Below, piece after piece: positions 15,526 to 22,727 of a DNA stretch of 39,357 nucleotides. Source of the DNA: Acinetobacter chinensis (GTDB lineage Bacteria > Pseudomonadota > Gammaproteobacteria > Pseudomonadales > Moraxellaceae); assembly GCF_002165375.2 (NCBI RefSeq), contig NZ_CP032132.1, positions 1-39,357 on the forward strand. Reading direction: 5' to 3'. The notes below the pieces were generated by a model. That model was not told where the DNA came from. It worked only from the letters and a program-made list of their open reading frames with translations, and did no database searches. The position numbers and the translations under genes were made by a program. Numbering within the stretch: position 1 is the stretch's first letter; the number at the start of each line of letters is the position of its first letter.

Positions 15526-16119
15526 ATGAAAAATTTTACTCAAAATGAAAAAGGTCAAATGTTCTATGAGGGCAGTTTGGTTTTAACTGCTAAAGACGGT
15601 TCGGTTTTTTTTGTATCAACTGAAATGCTTGTATGTAAGGCGTATCGAGCAAAAGCAAAAAAACCATTTATCAATACTCACTACAGAACAATTGAGCGTT
15701 TAAAACAAGCCGTTGGGGAAAGTATCCAATCATGTAATGCAAGATATGAGCAAAAATTACAGAACAAAGAAAAAACCGCAGAGCGTTTAAAAAAATTCCG
15801 TGAAGAACTACAGGTAGGCGATATTTTATCTACATGCTGGGGCTATGAACAAACCAACGTAGAATTTTATCAAGTGGTATCTAAGAAAGGCGCATTTTGT
15901 GAAGTTCGGGAAATTGCTAAACGCTCACATGATACGGCTTTTATGCAAAGTGAAGTATCACCAAAGCAAAACGAATTTATTGGAGAACCAATTAAAAAGA
16001 AAATTTTAGACGGCTATATCATGATCACAAGCTATATCAGAGCGACACCGCACGAATACGAAACACTAGCAACAGGCACAAAGGTTTATAAGCGCAGTTA
16101 TGTTTCATCATACGCATAA
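15526..16119 (+). CDS. Array gene 3, unknown function
   Basis: 197 residues from the ATG at 15526. A longer in-frame reading from 15409 would run through the promoter and hairpin and is rejected. The N-terminal part is beta-rich (GSLVLTAKDGSVFFVSTEML), the middle a charged helix (about residues 60-95), and the C-terminal part (VGDILSTCWGYEQTNVEFYQ, then VVSKKGAFCEVREI) resembles a conserved block that I recall in plasmid and phage proteins of unknown function. Terminator 7 bp after the stop. Confidence 0.7.
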   Translation: MKNFTQNEKGQMFYEGSLVLTAKDGSVFFVSTEMLVCKAYRAKAKKPFINTHYRTIERLKQAVGESIQSCNARYEQKLQNKEKTAERLKKFREELQVGDILSTCWGYEQTNVEFYQVVSKKGAFCEVREIAKRSHDTAFMQSEVSPKQNEFIGEPIKKKILDGYIMITSYIRATPHEYETLATGTKVYKRSYVSSYA

Positions 16120-16126
16120 TTAAAAG

Positions 16127-16148
16127 AAGCCCCGCAAGGGGCTTTTTT
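16127..16148 (+). terminator. Intrinsic terminator of array gene 3
   Basis: AAGCCCC-gcaa-GGGGCTT plus T6, identical to those at 14597 and 16832. Confidence 0.93.
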
Positions 16149-16261
16149 AATGCCTGCGGGCTTGGTTCAGATCGGGAGTGACCAAAACCACAGGAAAGAG
16201 AAACAACCCGCTACAGCGCAAATCTGAAGCATTCAAGACACACAATAATAATTACACTTGT

Positions 16262-16349
16262 TTACATATATTGTTTTGTACTCACAAATCAATTTAGGTA
16301 TAATGTATTTATCAGGTCGATTGGCGACCTCATACAAAGGAATTAAAAA
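16262..16349 (+). promoter_or_regulatory. Array module 4: promoter, operator and 5' hairpin
   Basis: -35 TTGTAC (16276), 17-bp spacer, -10 TATAAT (16299-16304), operator TTGTACTCACAA, hairpin AGGTCG-ATTGG-CGACCT (16314-16330). The stretch from the preceding terminator to this gene start is nearly identical to the next one (16832-17056). Confidence 0.92.
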
Positions 16350-16823
16350 ATGACTGATTTAGTTTTGTTGACTGATGAAGAAATCGCAGACATGAGCTAT
16401 GACAGCTTTAATAAAACCGACCTAGTTGCTATGCAGTCAATGCAAGAAAGCGAATTTCCACGCTATACAGTTGCAATGGCTCATACAATTTATGTATGGG
16501 AAAATATCTTATATCAAGAAGCAAGCCGATTATGTGAAAGCTATGACGGGGGAGTATGGGAAACTAAAAACGGCTTTTGGACTTTGCAATCTGATTCAAT
16601 TTTTTATATGGAAAATGGATGGGACGAAGCGTTTAACCTGAATGCCCTAGAATTTTCAATTGTGGTAAATTTATTTGCATTGTCTAAAATTGCAATGATG
16701 ACATACAGCTCAAAACCTGCAATCAATCGCAGAGCCGTTTTTTTTAGTGATTACATAAAAGACGTTATACATAAAAATAGGAATGTTTTAGATACTACAG
16801 CAATTTATAAATTGATTTATTAA
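16350..16823 (+). CDS. ArdB/KlcA-like antirestriction protein
   Basis: 157 residues, close to ArdB/KlcA (about 140-150). Segments line up with KlcA as I remember it: YVWENILYQEASRLCESYDG and GVWE against the family's N-terminal helix and Y-GGYWEFYEL; then LNALEFSIVVNLFALSKIAM against LSPDAAGIVACLFAFSHLSF. ArdB-type proteins block type I restriction in vivo without mimicking DNA, protecting an incoming plasmid. The family's GFYMAP motif is not intact here (GFWTLQSD), so the relation is distant. Ribosome site AAGGA 9 bp before the ATG; terminator 9 bp after the stop. Confidence 0.6.
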   Translation: MTDLVLLTDEEIADMSYDSFNKTDLVAMQSMQESEFPRYTVAMAHTIYVWENILYQEASRLCESYDGGVWETKNGFWTLQSDSIFYMENGWDEAFNLNALEFSIVVNLFALSKIAMMTYSSKPAINRRAVFFSDYIKDVIHKNRNVLDTTAIYKLIY

Positions 16824-16831
16824 AAGAAAAG

Positions 16832-16853
16832 AAGCCCCGCAAGGGGCTTTTTT
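16832..16853 (+). terminator. Intrinsic terminator of array gene 4
   Basis: AAGCCCC-gcaa-GGGGCTT plus T6. Confidence 0.93.
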
Positions 16854-16967
16854 AATGCCTGCGGGCTTGGTTCAGATCGGGAGTGACCAAAACCACAGGA
16901 AAGAGAAACAACCCGCTACAGCGCAAATCTGAAGCATTCAAGACACACAATAAAAATTACACTTGTT

Positions 16968-17056
16968 TACATATATTGTTTTGTACTAACAAATCAATTT
17001 AGGTATAATGTTTTTATTAAGTCGATTGGCGACTTAAATTAAAAAGGTATTGAATT
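16968..17056 (+). promoter_or_regulatory. Array module 5: promoter, operator and 5' hairpin
   Basis: -35 TTGTAC (16981), 17-bp spacer, -10 TATAAT (17004-17009). The operator has one change (TTGTACTAACAA). Hairpin TAAGTCG-ATTGG-CGACTTA (17018-17036), the same A-T variant as module 1. Confidence 0.9.
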
Positions 17057-17548
17057 ATGAACGACCAAAATAACAATGATGCAATCAAAGCAGAACGCTT
17101 AAACCGTTATGAAGAACGCCAACAAAACCGCTTAGATCGTTATGAAGCTTTAGCTGATAAAGCAACAGTAAAAAGCACAGTATTGGCGACACGTTCAAAT
17201 CAAATGGTTGAATGTATACCGTTTGGACAGCCAGTTTTAGTTGGTCATCATAGTGAAAAACGAGATAGAAACTTTCGTTCTAAAATTCACTCTATTATGG
17301 GTAAATCAGTTCAGGAAATGAAGAAAGCCGAATACTATCAAAATAAAGCTGATAGCGTAGGCAAGGGCGGTATTTCAAGTGACGACCCTAATGCAATAGA
17401 AAAACTTAAAAGCAAGCTTGAGAAGTTACAGCAGGCGCAAGAGTTAATGAAAAAGGCTAACAAGTTAATTAAAAAATTTCCCGAACACAATGCACGTTTA
17501 GAGGGATTAAGAGATGGATCCGTAAATTTGAACAACTCCTATAAGTGA
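17057..17548 (+). CDS. Array gene 5, DUF3560-like protein, 3' end altered by an IS
   Basis: 163 residues. The core ADKATVKSTVLATRSNQM, then IPFGQPVLVGHHSEKRDRNF and a following A-Y--KA repeat pattern, fits the DUF3560 family common on plasmids (role unknown). The C-terminal half is a Lys-rich coiled coil (about 105-150). The last few residues (SYK) and the stop lie in the end of the ISAba14-like element, so the native C-terminus and the expected terminator are lost. Probably near full length. Confidence 0.65.
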   Translation: MNDQNNNDAIKAERLNRYEERQQNRLDRYEALADKATVKSTVLATRSNQMVECIPFGQPVLVGHHSEKRDRNFRSKIHSIMGKSVQEMKKAEYYQNKADSVGKGGISSDDPNAIEKLKSKLEKLQQAQELMKKANKLIKKFPEHNARLEGLRDGSVNLNNSYK

Positions 17549-17597
17549 TATTCTGCTCCTCAAATGATGTTATAAACATCAATATATGGAGTATTTT

Positions 17598-17903
17598 ATG
17601 GCACGTAGACCAAGAAGAAATCATTCAAATGATTTTAAAGCTAAGGTAGCACTTGCTGCGATTAAAGCAGAAAAAACACTTGCTGAATTGAGTGCTGAGT
17701 TTGATGTTCATCAAAACCAAATTATTGACTGGAAAAATCAATTGATCTCAGCTTCCTCGCAAGCTTTCGATCAATCAAAAGCTCCAACAGAACCACCCAT
17801 CGATCTAAAAAAACTACATGCAAAAATCGGTGAGCAGGCATTAGAAATTGATTTTTTAGAAGGTGTGTTGAAGAAACTGGGCCGCTTCAACCACAAAAGT
17901 TAA
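17598..17903 (+). CDS. IS3-family transposase OrfA
   Basis: 101 residues from the ATG at 17598 (GGAG 7 bp upstream). Helix-turn-helix of the IS3 OrfA type: RRNHSNDFKAKVALAAIKAE, then LSAEFDVHQNQIIDWKNQL, then a leucine-rich dimerisation helix. OrfB lies in the -1 frame and is open upstream to the end of OrfA (reading GPLQPQKLIDDS), so an OrfAB fusion by -1 frameshifting near 17871-17885 is expected. No canonical A6G slip site is visible there. Confidence 0.88.
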   Translation: MARRPRRNHSNDFKAKVALAAIKAEKTLAELSAEFDVHQNQIIDWKNQLISASSQAFDQSKAPTEPPIDLKKLHAKIGEQALEIDFLEGVLKKLGRFNHKS

Positions 17904-17989
17904 TCGACGACTCACTTCAGATTTCAGTATCTAAGCAAGCTAAGCTGCTGAAAGTCTCCCGTGGTTGTTATTACTATCGCCCAAAACCT

Positions 17990-18730
17990 GTGAGTGCATC
18001 AGATCTGAAGCTGATGCGATGTATTGATGAATTACATATGCAATATCCTTTTGCAGGCAGTCGTATGATGCGTGATTTGTTGAATCGTCAAGGACATCAT
18101 ATAGGACGACGTCATACACGTACTTTAATGAAGAAAATGGGTATTCAGGCGTTATATTGCAAACCAAATTTAAGCCAGGCTAATCAAGCTCACCGTAAAT
18201 ATCCATATCTGCTCAAAGGGTTGGCTATTCAGCGCAGTAATCAAGTGTGGTCTACGGATATAACGTATATCCCTATGGCAAAAGGCTTTGTTTATTTATG
18301 TGCTGTGATTGATTGGCATAGCCGCAAGGTACTTGCGCATAGGGTATCGATTAGTATGGAGGTGGATTTTTGTATTTCGGCTTTAAATGAAGCGATTGAA
18401 AAATATGGTCGACCTGAAATATTTAATACAGACCAAGGCAGCCAGTTTACCAGTGATGCATTTATTGATGTATTGAAATCAAATGGCATTCAAATCAGTA
18501 TGGATGGTAAAGGTCGATGGGTAGATAATGTGATGGTTGAACGATTATGGCGGAGCGTTAAATATGAAGAGGTGTATCTCAAAGCTTATAGCAGTGTCAC
18601 AGATGCGAAAAAGCAATTAAGTGCATATTTTGAGTTTTATAATTTGAAACGACCTCATTCGAGTCTAGACAAAATGACACCAAATGAGTTTTACTATGAT
18701 CAGCTACCCCAACAAAACAAGGTGGCTTAA
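17990..18730 (+). CDS. IS3-family transposase OrfB (DDE integrase core)
   Basis: 246 residues from the first ATG; the frame extends upstream, so the working protein is probably the OrfAB frameshift product. HTH_21-like N-terminus, then the DDE triad: Asp in WSTDITYIP, Asp in FNTDQGSQFTS, Glu in VERLWRSVKYEEVY. Ends with KRPHSSLDKMTPNEFYY, typical of the family. Intact. Confidence 0.9.
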   Translation: MSASDLKLMRCIDELHMQYPFAGSRMMRDLLNRQGHHIGRRHTRTLMKKMGIQALYCKPNLSQANQAHRKYPYLLKGLAIQRSNQVWSTDITYIPMAKGFVYLCAVIDWHSRKVLAHRVSISMEVDFCISALNEAIEKYGRPEIFNTDQGSQFTSDAFIDVLKSNGIQISMDGKGRWVDNVMVERLWRSVKYEEVYLKAYSSVTDAKKQLSAYFEFYNLKRPHSSLDKMTPNEFYYDQLPQQNKVA

Positions 18731-18791
18731 CTAGAGCGGAATATCACTTATAAATACGCTTTTAGTTGTTCAAACAAGTGGGACCACCTCT

Positions 18792-18855
18792 CTCGCATTT
18801 GCGGGGTTTTTAATGCTGAATAAAAGGAAAACTTGATGGAATTGCCCAATATTAT
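18792..18855 (+). repeat. 64-bp repeat shared by the aphA6 and blaNDM-1 starts, copy 1
   Basis: Identical to 20849-20912. Covers the leader, ribosome site and first six codons (MELPNI) of aph(3')-VIa. This is the sequence fused onto blaNDM-1. Confidence 0.97.
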
Positions 18856-19615
18856 TCAACAATTTATTGGAAACAGCGTTTTAGAGCCAAATAAAATTGG
18901 TCAGTCGCCATCGGATGTTTATTCTTTTAATCGAAATAATGAAACTTTTTTTCTTAAGCGATCTAGCACTTTATATACAGAGACCACATACAGTGTCTCT
19001 CGCGAAGCGAAAATGTTGAGTTGGCTCTCTGAGAAATTAAAGGTGCCTGAACTCATCATGACTTTTCAGGATGAGCAGTTTGAATTAATGATCACTAAAG
19101 CGATCAATGCAAAACCAATTTCAGCGCTTTTTTTAACAGACCAAGAATTGCTTGCTATCTATAAGGAGGCACTCAATCTGTTAAATTCAGTTGCTATTAT
19201 TGATTGTCCATTTATTTCAAACATTGATCATCGGTTAAAAGAGTCAAAATTTTTTATTGATAACCAACTCCTTGACGATATAGATCAAGATGATTTTGAC
19301 GCTGAATTATGGGGAGACCATAGAACTTACCTAAGTCTATGGAATGAGTTAACTGAGACTCGTGTTGAAGAAAGATTGGTTTTTTCTCATGGCGATATCA
19401 CGGATAGTAATATTTTTATAGATAAATTCAATGAAATTTACTTTTTAGATCTTGGCCGTGCTGGGTTAGCTGATGAATTTGTAGATATATCCTTTGTTGA
19501 ACGTTGCCTAAGAGAGGATGCCTCGGAGGAAACTGCTAAAATATTTTTAAAGCATTTAAAAAATGATAGACCTGACAAAAGGAATTATTTTTTAAAACTT
19601 GATGAATTGAATTGA
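18836..19615 (+). CDS. aph(3')-VIa (aphA6): Aminoglycoside 3'-phosphotransferase APH(3')-VIa
   Basis: 259 residues from the ATG at 18836, with AAAGGAAAAC upstream. Kinase-like fold with the catalytic loop VFSHGDITDSNIF and the metal-binding YFLDLGRAG. It phosphorylates the 3' hydroxyl of aminoglycosides such as kanamycin and amikacin in the cytoplasm; the gene is characteristic of Acinetobacter. In the transposon TnaphA6 it is flanked by ISAba125; here the left neighbour is an ISAba14-like element and the right one is the left ISAba125 of Tn125. No clear promoter was found between the IS and the gene; transcription may start inside the IS. Confidence 0.97.
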   Translation: MELPNIIQQFIGNSVLEPNKIGQSPSDVYSFNRNNETFFLKRSSTLYTETTYSVSREAKMLSWLSEKLKVPELIMTFQDEQFELMITKAINAKPISALFLTDQELLAIYKEALNLLNSVAIIDCPFISNIDHRLKESKFFIDNQLLDDIDQDDFDAELWGDHRTYLSLWNELTETRVEERLVFSHGDITDSNIFIDKFNEIYFLDLGRAGLADEFVDISFVERCLREDASEETAKIFLKHLKNDRPDKRNYFLKLDELN

Positions 19616-19709
19616 TTCTAAGCATTATCTAAAAATACTTAATTGTCTTTTAACGTCGCTAAATTTTAAATAAATAAGTGAAGAGTGTTAGTGGAGCCAC
19701 TGATTTAAA

Positions 19710-19712
19710 GTT
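19710..19712. repeat. Target-site duplication of Tn125, left
   Basis: GTT directly before the left inverted repeat GGCAGAGTAAAACTTG of the first ISAba125; matched by GTT at 29812-29814 after the second. The inner flanks (CCA and GAG) do not match, so the whole unit moved together. Confidence 0.85.
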
Positions 19713-20799
19713 GGCAGAGTAAAACTTGAAGTGCGACATAAACCACCTAATTAATTTAAAGGGTTTATGGAGTATATAAAATTGTCATACCATCATCTTA
19801 ACTTTGAAGATCGTACTGCATTAATGCTTGAGTCAAGAAAAGAAGGCTTTTCAGCCAGAAAATTTGCTGAACTCATTAAAAGACATCCTAGTACGATCTA
19901 TCGTGAGCTTAAAAGAAATAGCATCAATGACGTTTATCAAGCTCGATATGCTTCTGATAACACCTTCGCTAGACGTAGACGTGGTCACAGAAAACTCAAA
20001 ATCGATTCAATCCTCTGGAAATTTATTGTTGAAGCGATCCGTTGTTTATGGTCTCCTCAGCAAATAGCAAAACGTTTAAAGACATTTCCTGATTTGGATC
20101 AAACAATGAATGTAAGCCATACAACGATTTATTCAACGATACGAGCATTACCAAAGGGTGAGTTGAAAAAAGACTTATTATCCTGTCTGCGTCATGAAAA
20201 TAAAAAGCGAAAAGCTAACGGTGAACCTAAAAAAGATTCTATATTACAGGATATTAAAACTATTCATGAGCGCCCAGCCGAAGTTCAAGAAAGAAAAATA
20301 CCGGGTCATTGGGAAGCTGATTTAATTAAAGGTAAAGACAATAAAAGTTCGATAGCAACACTTATTGAACGAAATACACGGCTCTGTATCTTGGCAACAT
20401 TACCTGATGCAAAGGCAGAATCAGTGCGCAAGGCTTTAACTGAAGCTCTGAAATATTTACCTGCAGAACTGCGTAAAACGTTGACCTATGACCGTGGACG
20501 TGAGATGTCAGAACATAAAATACTCGAAGAAGATTTAGGCATAGATGTATATTTCTGTGACCCACATTCACCCTGGCAAAAAGGCACATGCGAAAATATG
20601 AATGGTTTAATTAGGCAATATTTACCTAAAGGGATTGATTTAAATCAGGCAGATCAGCATTATTTAAATCAAGTTGCCATGTCACTGAATACTCGTCCTA
20701 GAAAGGCGTTAGATTGGCTTACACCATTAGAGAAATTTGCTCAGCTTGTTGATTATCATATGGCTTTTGAAACTGTCGCACCTCATGTTTGAATTCGCC
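19713..20799 (+). mobile_element. ISAba125: ISAba125, left copy
   Basis: 1,087 bp. Left end GGCAGAGTAAAACTTGAAG, right end (reverse complement) GGCGAATTCAAACATGAGG; the arms share GTGCGACA further in. IS30 family. The right end supplies the -35 box for blaNDM-1. It differs from the second copy by about nine bases. Confidence 0.97.
19767..20792 (+). CDS. ISAba125 transposase (IS30 family)
   Basis: 341 residues. N-terminal helix-turn-helix (FEDRTALMLESRKEGFSARK, then RHPSTIYRELKRN), DDE residues in GHWEADLIKG, LTYDRGREM and the Glu of WQKGTCENMNG. Intact. Residue 248 is Ser here and Ala in the second copy. Confidence 0.96.
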   Translation: MEYIKLSYHHLNFEDRTALMLESRKEGFSARKFAELIKRHPSTIYRELKRNSINDVYQARYASDNTFARRRRGHRKLKIDSILWKFIVEAIRCLWSPQQIAKRLKTFPDLDQTMNVSHTTIYSTIRALPKGELKKDLLSCLRHENKKRKANGEPKKDSILQDIKTIHERPAEVQERKIPGHWEADLIKGKDNKSSIATLIERNTRLCILATLPDAKAESVRKALTEALKYLPAELRKTLTYDRGREMSEHKILEEDLGIDVYFCDPHSPWQKGTCENMNGLIRQYLPKGIDLNQADQHYLNQVAMSLNTRPRKALDWLTPLEKFAQLVDYHMAFETVAPHV

Positions 20800-20817
20800 C
20801 CATATTTTTGCTACAGT
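20789..20817 (+). promoter_or_regulatory. Hybrid promoter of blaNDM-1
   Basis: -35 TTGAAT inside the ISAba125 right end, 17-bp spacer, -10 TACAGT outside it. This is the known IS-derived promoter that makes blaNDM-1 expression possible in the new host. Confidence 0.92.
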
Positions 20818-20847
20818 GAACCAAATTAAGATCATCTATTTACTAGG

Positions 20848-20868
20848 CCTCGCATTTGCGGGGTTTTT
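20848..20868 (+). terminator. Terminator-like hairpin in the blaNDM-1 leader
   Basis: CCTCGC-attt-GCGGGG followed by T5, between the promoter and the blaNDM-1 ATG. Short stem with one G-T pair, so probably weak. The same hairpin, less one pair, precedes aphA6 at 18792-18811. It is likely a relic of the gene once upstream of aphA6. Confidence 0.5.
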
Positions 20869-20912
20869 AATGCTGAATAAAAGGAAAACTTGATGGAATT
20901 GCCCAATATTAT
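20849..20912 (+). repeat. 64-bp repeat shared by the aphA6 and blaNDM-1 starts, copy 2
   Basis: Identical to 18792-18855, then sequence diverges (ATG CAC CCG... against ATT CAA...). Marks the fusion joint at 20913. Confidence 0.97.
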
Positions 20913-21705
20913 GCACCCGGTCGCGAAGCTGAGCACCGCATTAGCCGCTGCATTGATGCTGAGCGGGTGCATGCCCGGTGAAATCCGCCCGACGATTGGC
21001 CAGCAAATGGAAACTGGCGACCAACGGTTTGGCGATCTGGTTTTCCGCCAGCTCGCACCGAATGTCTGGCAGCACACTTCCTATCTCGACATGCCGGGTT
21101 TCGGGGCAGTCGCTTCCAACGGTTTGATCGTCAGGGATGGCGGCCGCGTGCTGGTGGTCGATACCGCCTGGACCGATGACCAGACCGCCCAGATCCTCAA
21201 CTGGATCAAGCAGGAGATCAACCTGCCGGTCGCGCTGGCGGTGGTGACTCACGCGCATCAGGACAAGATGGGCGGTATGGACGCGCTGCATGCGGCGGGG
21301 ATTGCGACTTATGCCAATGCGTTGTCGAACCAGCTTGCCCCGCAAGAGGGGATGGTTGCGGCGCAACACAGCCTGACTTTCGCCGCCAATGGCTGGGTCG
21401 AACCAGCAACCGCGCCCAACTTTGGCCCGCTCAAGGTATTTTACCCCGGCCCCGGCCACACCAGTGACAATATCACCGTTGGGATCGACGGCACCGACAT
21501 CGCTTTTGGTGGCTGCCTGATCAAGGACAGCAAGGCCAAGTCGCTCGGCAATCTCGGTGATGCCGACACTGAGCACTACGCCGCGTCAGCGCGCGCGTTT
21601 GGTGCGGCGTTCCCCAAGGCCAGCATGATCGTGATGAGCCATTCCGCCCCCGATAGCCGCGCCGCAATCACTCATACGGCCCGCATGGCCGACAAGCTGC
21701 GCTGA
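20893..21705 (+). CDS. blaNDM-1: NDM-1 metallo-beta-lactamase
   Basis: 270 residues from the ATG at 20893; the TTG one codon earlier is not used. Lipoprotein signal with lipobox LSGC (Cys26), so it is outer-membrane anchored. Zinc ligands are all present: H120, H122, D124 (HAHQD), H189 (PGPGHTSD), C208 (FGGCLI), H250 (MSHS). Val88, Asp130 and Met154 are those of NDM-1, not of the NDM-4, -5 or -7 type variants. It hydrolyses nearly all beta-lactams including carbapenems. The first six residues come from aphA6. ble starts 3 bp after its stop. Confidence 0.99.
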
Positions 21706-21708
21706 GCC

Positions 21709-22074
21709 ATGGCTGACCACGTCACCCCCAATCTGCCATCGCGCGATTTCGATGTGACAGAGGCGTTTTATGCGAAGCTGGGCTTTGCGACGAGTTGGAA
21801 GGATCGCGGCTGGATGATCCTGCAGCGCGGCGGTTTGCAGCTCGAATTCTTCCCCTATCCTGACCTCGACCCAGCTACGAGCTCGTTCGGCTGTTGCCTG
21901 CGGTTGGATGATCTCGATGCCATGGTGGCATTGGTGAACGCGGCGGGAGCCGAGGAAAAAAGCACCGGCTGGCCGCGCTTCAAAGCTCCGCAACTGGAGG
22001 CGAGCGGCCTGAGGATCGGCTACCTGATCGATCCCGACTGCACGCTGGTGCGGCTGATCCAGAACCCCGACTGA
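21709..22074 (+). CDS. ble: Bleomycin-binding protein BleMBL
   Basis: 121 residues, the usual length of bleomycin-resistance proteins of the vicinal-oxygen-chelate fold (FDVTEAFYAKLGFATSWKDR at the start, LRIGYLIDPDCTLVRLIQNP at the end). It sequesters bleomycin as a dimer in the cytoplasm. Co-transcribed with blaNDM-1 and found with it in nearly all NDM contexts. High GC like its neighbours, so part of the same captured chromosomal block. Confidence 0.96.
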   Translation: MADHVTPNLPSRDFDVTEAFYAKLGFATSWKDRGWMILQRGGLQLEFFPYPDLDPATSSFGCCLRLDDLDAMVALVNAAGAEEKSTGWPRFKAPQLEASGLRIGYLIDPDCTLVRLIQNPD

Positions 22075-22078
22075 CCGC

Positions 22079-22717
22079 ATGCCCGCGAAAATCAAGATTT
22101 GCGGGATCAGCACACCCGAGGCGCTCGATGCGACCATCGCGGCGCGGGCGGACTATGCCGGGTTGGTGTTCTATCCAGCGTCGCCCCGTGCGGTTACGTC
22201 GAATGTCGCGGGCGCTTTGACATCGCGCGCAGCTGGCCAGATCGCCATGGTCGGTTTGTTCGTCGATGCGGATGATGCTGTCATCGCCGACGCACTGGTG
22301 GCAGCCAAGCTGAACGCGCTGCAGCTGCACGGTTCGGAATCGCCCGAACGCGTGGCCCAGTTGCGCGCGCGGTTTGGCAAGCCGGTGTGGAAGGCGCTGC
22401 CCGTCGCCAGCGCCAGCGATGTCGCACGCGCCGCAGCCTATGCCGGGGCGGCGGACTTGATCTTGTTCGACGCCAAGACCCCCAAAGGCGCGCTGCCCGG
22501 CGGCATGGGGTTGGCGTTCGACTGGTCGCTGCTGGCCGGATATCGCGGTGCCTTGCCGTGGGGGCTGGCAGGCGGGCTAAATCCGACGAATGTTGCCGAG
22601 GCGATTGCGCGCACCGGAGCGCCGCTGGTCGATACCTCCAGCGGCGTCGAAAGCGCGCCGGGCGTCAAGGATACCGACAAGATTACCAATTTCGCCTTTG
22701 CGGTGCGCTTGGCCTAA
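22079..22717 (+). CDS. trpF: Phosphoribosylanthranilate isomerase TrpF
   Basis: 212 residues, full length. TIM barrel with catalytic Cys in KICGIS and Asp in LFDAKTPKG, and the phosphate-binding ends GLAGGLNPTNV and VDTSSGVESAPGVKD. It catalyses the third step of tryptophan synthesis. No role in resistance is expected: it is a passenger from the chromosomal source of blaNDM, starting 4 bp after ble. Confidence 0.96.
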   Translation: MPAKIKICGISTPEALDATIAARADYAGLVFYPASPRAVTSNVAGALTSRAAGQIAMVGLFVDADDAVIADALVAAKLNALQLHGSESPERVAQLRARFGKPVWKALPVASASDVARAAAYAGAADLILFDAKTPKGALPGGMGLAFDWSLLAGYRGALPWGLAGGLNPTNVAEAIARTGAPLVDTSSGVESAPGVKDTDKITNFAFAVRLA

Positions 22718-22727
22718 ATCGCGTCGA

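Larger units (their letters stand above)
17540..18752 (+). mobile_element. IS3-family element, ISAba14-like
   Basis: Ends carry 18-bp inverted repeats TATAAGTGATATTCTGCT (left) and its complement with one mismatch (right, 18735-18752), around orfA and orfB. The name ISAba14 rests on the remembered arrangement ISAba14-aphA6-ISAba125-blaNDM. A further pair TTTGAACAACT lies outside both ends (17527 and 18764), so the true ends may be slightly wider. No target duplication was found at either set of ends. Confidence 0.75.

Noticed and set aside
14133..17056. Regularly repeated blocks as a CRISPR array
   Set aside because: The repeats are 90 bp or more, 500-800 bp apart, contain promoters, and the intervening DNA is coding. 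There are no short unique spacers and no cas genes.
20890..20892. TTG as the blaNDM-1 start
   Set aside because: The ATG directly after it is the established start and gives the 270-residue protein. The ribosome site AAAGGA fits it too.
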